Below are positions 1-6,400 of a DNA stretch of 6,900 nt, piece by piece. The DNA lies in NCBI GenBank assembly GCA_905198575.1, contig CAJKDC010000105.1, positions 1 through 6,900 of the forward strand, read 5' to 3'. A model generated the notes under the pieces. The model saw nothing but the letters and a program-made list of their open reading frames with translations, ran no database searches and was not told where the DNA came from. This DNA comes from an uncultured Bacteroides sp. (GTDB lineage Bacteria > Bacteroidota > Bacteroidia > Bacteroidales > Bacteroidaceae). Numbering within the stretch: position 1 is the stretch's first letter; every line of letters starts with the position of its first letter. A program made the position numbers and the translations under genes.

Positions 1-86
1 CCATAATCTTTGGATAACATGATTATATTGCCACGGACTTATGCAACTGTGCCAGAATTACGACAAATGCAGGTGCCGGAACTTCT

Positions 87-455
87 ATGGAACGTATTCA
101 GACTACAGATGCTGATGGAAAAGGTGCTGTGGGCATGATATTGAATACATCAAATGGATGGACGGAAGATTGTGGGCTGCTGATGGCCTTGGAAATTCCG
201 GGAATATATGTTCAGACGGATAAGGATAGAATTTACGTATTTGACCATGTAGAAGCGAAGGTGATAAACCGGGAAAACGGTAAGGTTGTTCTGCAAATCA
301 CCAATCCTACCCATTTTGATGCATTGGTCTCTGTTTTCTCTGAAAGCTCTTCTGACTCGAAAAAACCGATTGGATATTTGAATTTTGTGAACTGGAAGAA
401 AGTCCCTGTTAAGGCTGGTGAAACAGTTGAGGTAAGTATGGGAAATTTTATGTGA
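87..455 (+). CDS. Unidentified protein, C-terminal part (possibly a broken gene)
   Basis: I do not recognise this family. From the first in-frame ATG the product is 122 residues with no signal peptide or membrane segment. The second half (about residues 55-122) alternates hydrophobic and polar residues in short strands (KVVLQITNP, ALVSVFSES, GETVEVSM), which looks like a beta-sandwich domain such as those that close many secreted Bacteroides enzymes. The frame stays coding-like upstream of the ATG (18-86 reads HDYIATDLCNCARITTNAG and on), but a TAA at 15-17 stops it and no ATG, GTG or TTG lies between. The ATG at 87 may therefore be only the first available start in the remnant of a longer gene. 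Frame 2 just before the stop reads HNLWIT, so a one-base shift near 18-22 would join the two frames. A strong terminator follows 28 bases after the stop codon, so this gene ends its own transcript. Confidence 0.5.
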   Translation: MERIQTTDADGKGAVGMILNTSNGWTEDCGLLMALEIPGIYVQTDKDRIYVFDHVEAKVINRENGKVVLQITNPTHFDALVSVFSESSSDSKKPIGYLNFVNWKKVPVKAGETVEVSMGNFM

Positions 456-483
456 TAGAATTGGAAGGAAAGGTTGGTTTAAC

Positions 484-530
484 AGGTCTTGTATTTATAA
501 AAAAAGAATGCAAGACCTTATTTTTTTTTT
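484..530 (+). terminator. Intrinsic terminator after the first gene
   Basis: A 12-bp stem pairs AGGTCTTGTATT (484-495) with AATGCAAGACCT (507-518), with one G-T wobble and an 11-base loop, followed by TTA and a run of ten T (521-530). This is a textbook rho-independent terminator. It isolates the upstream gene from the GH43 gene, whose promoter should therefore lie after about 530. The ATG at 508, in frame with the GH43 gene, lies inside the 3' arm of this hairpin, which argues against that ATG being the GH43 start. Confidence 0.9.
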
Positions 531-555
531 AAATAGTAGTGTGTGTATTCGGTAT

Positions 556-583
556 CTTAACCTACATATAGATGTAAAAGCAA
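556..583 (+). repeat. 28-bp direct repeat, copy 1 (leader of the GH43 gene)
   Basis: This sequence starts CTTAACCTAC and ends AAAAGCAA, and matches 2284-2311 at all 28 positions. It ends 14 bases before the GH43 start codon. It contains the dyad TACAT-ATAG-ATGTA (562-575). Both copies are preceded by a GTGTGTG-like run, so similarity extends imperfectly about 15 bases upstream. The only gap between the terminator and this copy is 25 bases, so the repeat lies in the promoter or 5' untranslated region of the GH43 transcript. Its function is unknown; a regulator site, an RNA element or a recombination site are all possible. Confidence 0.85.
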
Positions 584-597
584 GAAAATCTGAAACT

Positions 598-2025
598 ATG
601 GAACTAGTGAAAACGGTGAAAAATATCTATTTGCTGGCAGGACTGAGTGTTTTCTTTACTGCCTGTAATATTCAGAATAGGCAGAATGACGGGCATTCAG
701 GTTTGACAGCAGAAGTACGTCCGCTGAATCCCATTGCTCCACAGGGAGTTTACATTGCTGACCCTGAAGTACGCCAGATGCCAGATGGCAGAATTTATGT
801 ATACGGGTCGCGTGATGAACCAGGAAATGCATGGTGCTCCCGTTCGTACAATATATTGTCATCGTCAGATTTAGTGAACTGGCAGATGGAGCAAACTTCG
901 TTTGCCACTTCGGGCATGGGAAAACAGACCGACTATACGGAAGATGTGCTGTATGCACCCGACTGTATTTATCATAACGGGAAATACTACTTGTATTATT
1001 GTCTGGCAAGCGGCGGTGAAGATGAGGGAGTGGCAGTTTCCTCTTCCCCGTACGGTCCGTTCAAGAATGGAAAAGCTCTAAAGGGAATAACCGGTATTGA
1101 CCCTTCGGTTTTTATCGATGATGACGGTCAGGCATATCTGTTCTGGGGACAAGGCTATGCAAAGGGGGCAAAGCTGAACAAGGATATGACAGCGATAGAA
1201 GGACCGGTAGTGGATAGCCTGCTCACTTATGAAGAAGATGCATTCAATGAAGCCAGTTCGGTGCGTAAACGTAACGGTATTTATTATTATGTGTATGGTG
1301 GTCACCAGCGTCATGGCGAGTCTAATTGTGCTACGCTGAATTATGCTACGGCTACTTCTCCATTGGGACCTTATACCTATAGGGGAGTGATTATAGATAA
1401 TTGGGGTAGCGGCAGAAATCTGGTGAATAATCATGGATGCATTACAGAAATTAACGGCCGCTGGTATGTAGCCTATCACCGTCCGACACATGGTTGTGCT
1501 ACAATGCGCAAAGCCTGTCTGGAGCCGATAACTTTTAATGAGGATGGAACCATCAATGAAGTTGAAATGACAACTCAAGGTGCCGGTGGTCCTATTTCAC
1601 CTTTGTTGCGTATGGAGGCCTACAGGGCTTGTCTGCTGTCGGGGAATGTATATCCTGCCGTCCGGCGTCCGCTTCATGATGTACCCGTAGAATATTTGGC
1701 CGGCATACGTGACGGTGATTATGCTTATTGGAAATATTATGATTTCAGTAAGGCACCTGTCAACCGGTTTGTTTGTAAGACATGGGATAAAAATCGTGCA
1801 GGAAGCATAGAAATCCGATTGGACAGTCCGGAAGGAGAACTGATTGGAACTTGTGAAGTGAAGCCGATGGAAGGTGAAACAGCTTATTCCATTCACGAAT
1901 CAGTGATAAAGCCCGTAACAGGGAAACATGCATTGGTATTAGTTTTCAAGGCTGCTAATGATACGGATAAGGGAGAGGATTTGATGAATCTGGAATGGTT
2001 TATGTTTGCGGAAAGTAATTTATAA
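598..2025 (+). CDS. Glycoside hydrolase family 43 lipoprotein with a C-terminal CBM6-like domain
   Basis: The 475-residue product is probably an alpha-L-arabinofuranosidase or beta-xylosidase-type enzyme acting on arabinose- or xylose-containing glycans. It starts with a lipoprotein signal: basic residues K5 and K8, a hydrophobic run, then a lipobox-like FFTAC with Cys23 as the lipidated residue. The GH43 five-bladed propeller covers about residues 48-340. Its catalytic triad is visible: Asp55 in IADPEV (general base), Asp168 in GIDPSVF (pKa modulator) and Glu218 in FNEASSV (general acid). YAPDCIYHNGKYYLYY and AVSSSPYGPF are typical family motifs. Residues about 370-475, ending LMNLEWFMF, resemble a CBM6 carbohydrate-binding module. 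The ATG at 598 is chosen because it gives the signal peptide; the in-frame ATG at 508 lies within a terminator hairpin and would bury the signal. The residues just after Cys23 (NIQNRQ) lack the acidic cluster of the Bacteroides surface-export signal, so periplasmic orientation is somewhat more likely. Subfamily and exact substrate cannot be read from the sequence. Confidence 0.93.
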   Translation: MELVKTVKNIYLLAGLSVFFTACNIQNRQNDGHSGLTAEVRPLNPIAPQGVYIADPEVRQMPDGRIYVYGSRDEPGNAWCSRSYNILSSSDLVNWQMEQTSFATSGMGKQTDYTEDVLYAPDCIYHNGKYYLYYCLASGGEDEGVAVSSSPYGPFKNGKALKGITGIDPSVFIDDDGQAYLFWGQGYAKGAKLNKDMTAIEGPVVDSLLTYEEDAFNEASSVRKRNGIYYYVYGGHQRHGESNCATLNYATATSPLGPYTYRGVIIDNWGSGRNLVNNHGCITEINGRWYVAYHRPTHGCATMRKACLEPITFNEDGTINEVEMTTQGAGGPISPLLRMEAYRACLLSGNVYPAVRRPLHDVPVEYLAGIRDGDYAYWKYYDFSKAPVNRFVCKTWDKNRAGSIEIRLDSPEGELIGTCEVKPMEGETAYSIHESVIKPVTGKHALVLVFKAANDTDKGEDLMNLEWFMFAESNL

Positions 2026-2208
2026 CTGATAAGTTTAGTTTTAACATAGGTGTCGATAGATATCGCTTTGCTTTGCGGGGGGGTGTAAGACAACCCTGCA
2101 GGTAGGCGATAAAATCAAAAAAGATGTGTGAATATGAAAAGGCTCTTGGAAGTGGCTTTGTGAAAAGCTGCTTTCAAGGAATTTTCATGATTGTTTTTTA
2201 TATGGGAT

Positions 2209-2228
2209 ATCATTATTTATATAATGAT
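2209..2228. repeat. AT-rich 8-bp inverted repeat upstream of the anti-sigma gene
   Basis: ATCATTAT (2209-2216) and ATAATGAT (2221-2228) are perfect reverse complements separated by TTAT. The site lies 55 bases before the second 28-bp repeat and 89 bases before the anti-sigma start codon. It could be an operator for a dimeric regulator or a small hairpin. In DNA this AT-rich a chance origin is also plausible. Confidence 0.35.
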
Positions 2229-2283
2229 TGATAAAACATTTTTTAACACGAAAAAGATACTTCTTATTGTGTGTGTGCTTTGC

Positions 2284-2311
2284 CTTAACCTACATATAGA
2301 TGTAAAAGCAA
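2284..2311 (+). repeat. 28-bp direct repeat, copy 2 (leader of the anti-sigma gene)
   Basis: This copy is identical to 556-583 over 28 bases, including the TACAT-ATAG-ATGTA dyad (2290-2303). It ends six bases before the anti-sigma start codon, compared with 14 bases in front of the GH43 start. The two downstream genes are unrelated, and sequence similarity stops shortly after the repeat, so it is not a by-product of gene duplication. It falls where a ribosome site would be but has no Shine-Dalgarno-like purine run. Confidence 0.85.
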
Positions 2312-2317
2312 TAGATT

Positions 2318-3307
2318 ATGGAAGTACATCAGTCAATCAGGAAAATATTCCGATTATATATAGGAAAGCATTTTACCCGAGCGGGAAGAGCCGTATTTGG
2401 AAAATGGTTGCGGGCCGAACAGTTTCATGAGGAGAAGGAAGCTGTGTTGCAGGAATATTGGCAGGAAACAAAAGCAGAAATTACATCAGCTACCTGGCAT
2501 GACTGGAACCGGTTGCGGGATGGAATGGGCTTGATGCTGGAACGGAAGAAACCAGTCCGTACAGAATGGTTAAAATATGCAGCTGTAGCAGCATTGCTTA
2601 TACTTACAGCAGGAGGAACTTATTGGTTTACCAATACTTATACGCTCCGTTCGTCTACAGAAATGGCCGAAATGTTTGTCCCGTACGGAGAAACCCGAGA
2701 AATCGTATTACCCGACAGTTCACGTGTTTGGGTAAATGCAGGTTCAACATTGTTGTATCCATCTGATTTCAAGAAAATGAACTCACGTACGGTTTACCTT
2801 ACTGGAGAGGCTTCATTCCGGGTACAGAAAAACAAAGAGAAACCTTTTATTGTGAAGACTTTGGGACTGGATGTACAAGCGCTGGGTACGGTATTTACTG
2901 TAAAGTCGTATGCCGGAGAGCGTTATACTACTGCTACACTGGAAGAAGGCTGTGTAAAGGTGAGTCTGAAAGAAAATTCAGGCCGTTCGTATATCCTGAA
3001 GCCTAGTGAACAGTTGATATATTCACATGATGATTATAGTGTACGGATGAATCAGGTAGATCTTTCTGCTTACAAAATGCTTCGAAAAGGTTATCTGATA
3101 TTTGAAAATGTATCGTTCCAGGAAATGGTTTCTACGCTGGAGAAAAAATATGGTGTAACATTCCAGTATAATGCTACTCAATATGGAAATGAACTGTACA
3201 ATGTGAAGTTTGCTCCTACCGAGAGCATTGAAGATGTGATGGAAATTCTTCGTCAGTTAATAGGTATACAATATATAATAAAAGAAAAACACATTATTTT
3301 AAAGTAG
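2318..3307 (+). CDS. FecR-type anti-sigma factor
   Basis: The 329-residue product is an inner-membrane anti-sigma factor of the FecR class that Bacteroides use to link SusC-type transporters to ECF sigma factors. Residues 1-83 form a charged cytoplasmic domain (FRLYIGKHFT, GKWLRAEQF) that would bind the sigma factor. One membrane helix lies at about 84-105 (WLKYAAVAALLILTAGG). The periplasmic FecR domain follows at about 116-216, with VPYGETREIVLPDSSRVWVN, LTGEASFRV and LGTVFTV. A DUF4974-like domain covers about 257-328 (GYLIFENVSFQEMVSTLEKKYGV). Length and domain order are normal for the family. The ATG at 2318 gives a complete N-terminal domain; it has no Shine-Dalgarno, which is common in this phylum, and sits six bases after the 28-bp repeat. 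The transporter with an STN domain begins 157 bases downstream and is the expected signalling partner. No ECF sigma gene is adjacent upstream, which is unusual. Confidence 0.95.
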   Translation: MEVHQSIRKIFRLYIGKHFTRAGRAVFGKWLRAEQFHEEKEAVLQEYWQETKAEITSATWHDWNRLRDGMGLMLERKKPVRTEWLKYAAVAALLILTAGGTYWFTNTYTLRSSTEMAEMFVPYGETREIVLPDSSRVWVNAGSTLLYPSDFKKMNSRTVYLTGEASFRVQKNKEKPFIVKTLGLDVQALGTVFTVKSYAGERYTTATLEEGCVKVSLKENSGRSYILKPSEQLIYSHDDYSVRMNQVDLSAYKMLRKGYLIFENVSFQEMVSTLEKKYGVTFQYNATQYGNELYNVKFAPTESIEDVMEILRQLIGIQYIIKEKHIILK

Positions 3308-3327
3308 AATAAAAAAGAGGAGGAAAT

Positions 3328-3354
3328 ATGAAAAAAGAAAACCGGAAAGAATAG
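3328..3354 (+). CDS. Possible 8-residue leader peptide
   Basis: A short frame reads MKKENRKE and stops at TAG (3352-3354). It is preceded by a perfect AGGAGG at 3318-3323, four bases before the ATG, which stands out because neighbouring genes lack such a site. The frame passes through the 5' arm of the hairpin at 3341-3375 and stops inside its loop, so translation could open the hairpin. The Lys-rich coding may equally be a by-product of the A-run that serves as the U-tract of a minus-strand terminator. Real translation is unproven. Confidence 0.2.
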   Translation: MKKENRKE

Positions 3355-3380
3355 CGGCCAACTTCCCTTTCCGGTGTTTT
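3331..3380. terminator. Hairpin terminator, probably bidirectional, between anti-sigma and transporter genes
   Basis: ACCGGAAAG (3341-3349) pairs perfectly with CTTTCCGGT (3367-3375) across a 17-base loop. On the + strand the stem is followed by GTTTTG, a weak T-run, so it could end or attenuate transcripts coming out of the anti-sigma gene. On the - strand it is followed by TTTCTTTTTT (3340 down to 3331), a much better U-tract, so the stronger terminator points leftward. That orientation has no protein gene to terminate, which supports an antisense RNA starting near the transporter gene. Confidence 0.7.
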
Positions 3381-3444
3381 GAAACCAAGTAATTCATTTT
3401 TTTGTTGATAAAACATCAAGTAAAACTAACTTTTTAAATACTTA
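3332..3444 (-). ncRNA. Putative antisense small RNA upstream of the transporter gene
   Basis: A minus-strand promoter-like sequence (TAGCTTTG at 3457-3450) points toward a minus-strand terminator (hairpin 3375-3341 with U-tract to 3331). A transcript starting around 3444 would be roughly 110 bases long and complementary to most of the transporter mRNA leader and the anti-sigma/transporter junction. Cis-antisense RNAs at this position, such as DonS in Bacteroides fragilis, are known to repress SusC-type operons. Start and end are estimated from motifs only; there is no expression evidence here. Confidence 0.45.
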
Positions 3445-3449
3445 AATTT

Positions 3450-3478
3450 CAAAGCTACAAAGATATGAAATTATCAAA
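3450..3478 (-). promoter_or_regulatory. Minus-strand Bacteroides-type promoter for the putative antisense RNA
   Basis: Reading the minus strand, TTTG (3478-3475) is followed 17 bases later by TAGCTTTG (3457-3450). The second matches the Bacteroides primary-sigma -7 consensus TAnnTTTG exactly; the first matches the -33 TTTG element, with spacing a little shorter than the usual 19 or so. The promoter straddles the transporter start codon, so transcription from it would run against the transporter leader. Confidence 0.4.
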
Positions 3479-6400
3479 TCTAATACTAAAACAGAGCAGG
3501 AAAAATTTATCGCGGTTATTGTGTATCACCGCATTGTCTACATGTAGTGTTTTTGCATACGGACAACAACAATCGGTAAAATTGTCGGGACGAAACGTTC
3601 CTTTGAAAAGCGTTTTCAAACAGATTGAAAAGCAGACTAATTTGTTTATAGACTATAAGGCGCAAGATTTGGATGATTCACGTGTTATTTCCAAGTTGCC
3701 TGGGGCAACTACGGTGGATCAGGCTTTGCGACAATTGTTGAATGGTACCGGATGTGAGGTGACTTATACGAATGGACATATTATTATTCAGAAGAAGGCA
3801 AGTAATAATGTCAGCAAGCAATCTTCAACTTTGAAGGGTACGATAGTAGATGAAAACGATTTACCTATTATTGGCGCGAATGTGTTGGTGAAAGGTACAA
3901 CTAATGGTACAATAACTGATGTGGATGGAAATTTCTCATTGGATGTGGCGAATGGAGATATTCTGTTTGTATCGTATATCGGGTATGTTGACCGTGAATT
4001 GAAGGTTGGTAAAGAAAAAGAACTAAAAATTGTTTTAAAGGAAGACACAAAAACTTTAGATGAGGTTGTAGTAGTCGGTTATGGCGTTCAGAAAAAGGTT
4101 AATTTAACTGGATCTATCACTGCAATCAAAACAAAAGAATTGGAGAATATTCCTGTATCTAATTTGTCCAATTCGCTGGCTGGACGTGCTCCTGGTGTGA
4201 CAATTACTAATAATTCTGGTTTTGCTGGTGCATCATCTTCTATCCGTATTCGTGGTAGTCAGGGAGAACCTTTATATGTGATTAATGGTATTATTCGAGA
4301 TAAAACAGCTTTTGATGCTTTAGACCCTAATGAAGTAGAAAGTATCAATATTCTGAAAGATGCTGCTAGTGCTTCTATTTATGGATCAAAAGCTGGTAAT
4401 GGAGTAGTTCTGGTTACGACAAAAAAAGGTTCTATCCAAAAACCTATGTTCCAATATAAAGCTTCATATACAGCTGCTAATACGACTCGTCCTATCCAAG
4501 ATTTTTCGGCAACCGATGAGTTGATATTTGTTAATCGTGCAGCTGCATACCAGAATAGTAAGTTGGAAAATCCAGATCCTAATTTCCAAGTACCTTATGG
4601 TCCCGAAATTTTTGATTACTTTAAAGATAAAAGCTATAACTTGAATGACTTACTATGGCAGAATCCTTGGAATACAGACCATAATATTAGTGTAAATGGA
4701 GGTAATGAACGGATTACTTATTATATGATGGCAGGTTATCATGGTGAAGAAGGTTCATATAAAAATACTGATTATAACCGATATAACTTCCGTTCGGATA
4801 TCACGGCAAAGATAACGGATGCTTTTAAGGTGAATTTTAATGTCAGTGGTAATCAAAGAGATTATAAGCGTTTTTACTGGCCGTATGATTGGAACCCGGA
4901 AAGTATGACATTATCGGACTTTTATCGAACTACATTTAATCAGTCACGATTGCGTCCATGGTATGTTGATGCTGAAGGAAATCCTTCAGATGTGAGAACG
5001 GAATATCCAGTTTCATTAGAGGGGGCTCATTTTGGTGAATTGGTATTTGGTGATAATTATGAAAAAACCAAAGCCCGTGATGTTGAAGTGATTCTTAAAA
5101 TGGATTTGGATTTAGGGCAGTATGTAAAAGGCTTGTCTACCAGTGTAACAGGGCAGTATAATATATCCGATAAGAATAGAAAACGTTTTGCAACTTGGAA
5201 TAAGAGTTATAAATTCCAAAGTGCTTCTCAGGATAATATTTTCATACCTGGACCTGTTGATCCTGACCAGATAATTTATCATAATCTGAGTCATGCATAC
5301 GAGAACATTCAAGAAAATGTTTGGCTTAACCAAGCCTATCAATTTAACTGGATGGTGAATTACGACCGTAAGTTTGGTAAGCATCAAATCAGTGGGTTAG
5401 TTGGATGGGAAATGGCCAAATCACAAGGTAAGTATTTGATGGGTTATGCTGAAGATTTGCTATCATCAAATATTGACCAAATATTTAACGCTTCTCCGGA
5501 TGCAACTCATCGTAATTTTGATGGTAATGAAAATGAAATGGCTCGCTTGTCATGGGTAGGACGTTTTAATTATAATTATGATGACCGTTATATTGTTGAA
5601 TTTTCTTTCAGAGAAGATGGTAATGCAAAATTTGGTCCAGGACATCGTTGGGGATTTTTCCCATCTGCTTCTTTGGCATGGAGAATTTCGAATGAGCAAT
5701 TTATGAAATCGTTTACATGGTTAAGTAATTTGAAACTACGTGGTTCTTATGGTTCTACCGGTGATGATACCGATTCAAGTGTTGCAGATGGTACTTTGGC
5801 TTTGTTTGGATGGCGTAATAAGTTCCAGACTTCTTCAGGATATATGTTTGGAAGTAATTATAATCCTGGCATAACTATCGGAGCTACTCCTAATCCATAT
5901 CTTACTTGGGCAACATTGAAACTGTATGATGTAGGAGTTGATTTTGGTTTCTTTGATAATAAATTAGTGGGAGAGTTCAGTTATTTTCATAAGGATAAAA
6001 CTGATATCCTGCAACAAAGAGTAGCTTCATTGCCGGATACTTATGGACGTTCTAAAGCGGCAGAAAACTATGCGGAACAAAGTTGGAATGGTTTTGAAGG
6101 TTCATTACGTTATAATGATCATGTAGGTGAAGTGACTTATTCTGTAAGTGTGAATTTGGGTTATGTAAAAGATAAATGGGTGAAATTTGATGAAGCTTCT
6201 AACTTACCTGAATGGAAGAGCCGTATAGGTCATCCCAATAGTTATCTTACAGGCTATATCTGTGAGGGTATAATCCGTACTCAAGAACAGTTGGATGCTC
6301 TTCCGGAAGGATTTACACAGTTTGGTAAGAAACCTCGTTTGGGTCAGTTATTATATAGAGATATTAGAGGCGAAAATGAAGAGTTAGGACCAGATGGAAA

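Larger units (their letters stand above)
2026..2317. other. 292-bp intergenic region with small inverted repeats, no convincing gene
   Basis: No convincing protein gene lies here. It contains CGATA-GA-TATCG (2054-2065); a run of seven G (2077-2083) that forms part of a weak hairpin (2080-2086 with 2090-2096, one mismatch, no following T-run); a 9-codon open frame at 2134-2163 (MKRLLEVAL) without a clear ribosome site; the AT-rich perfect inverted repeat at 2209-2228; and the second 28-bp repeat. I see no exact Bacteroides -7 box (TAnnTTTG) on the + strand and no convincing terminator after the GH43 gene. Whether the GH43 and anti-sigma genes share a transcript is therefore open. Confidence 0.6.

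Noticed and set aside
508..597. Upstream in-frame ATG extending the GH43 protein by 30 residues
   Set aside because: The ATG lies in the 3' arm of a strong terminator hairpin and the T-run would encode Phe-Phe; the extension would also bury the lipoprotein signal that starts at 598. The frame is open by chance.
656..1896. Three long open frames on the minus strand (656-1009, 1078-1578, 1597-1896)
   Set aside because: They lie wholly opposite the GH43 gene, have no recognisable domains, and overlap a gene with a clear catalytic triad. They are shadows of its codon use.
2054..2065. CGATA-GA-TATCG palindrome near the GH43 3' end
   Set aside because: The arms are only 5 bp with no T-run after them and no nearby promoter, so it is too weak to call a terminator or operator.
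1893..2093. Minus-strand frame over the GH43 3' end and spacer
   Set aside because: It begins with TTG, has no recognisable motif and mostly covers the CBM6-like coding end.
2080..2096. Weak G-rich hairpin as terminator of the GH43 gene
   Set aside because: It is a 7-bp stem with a mismatch and a 3-base loop, and no T-run follows it.
2566..2766. Plus-strand 66-codon frame inside the anti-sigma gene
   Set aside because: It lies fully within the FecR coding region in another frame and has a composition unlike a real protein.
3443..3450. TAAATTTC as a + strand -7 box for the transporter gene
   Set aside because: It misses the final G of TAnnTTTG and has no TTG at the right distance upstream; an ECF-type promoter is expected here and I cannot define it.
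3788..5387. Minus-strand frames at 3788-4048 and 5112-5387
   Set aside because: Both are opposite well-supported transporter coding sequence and show no domain or initiation signal.
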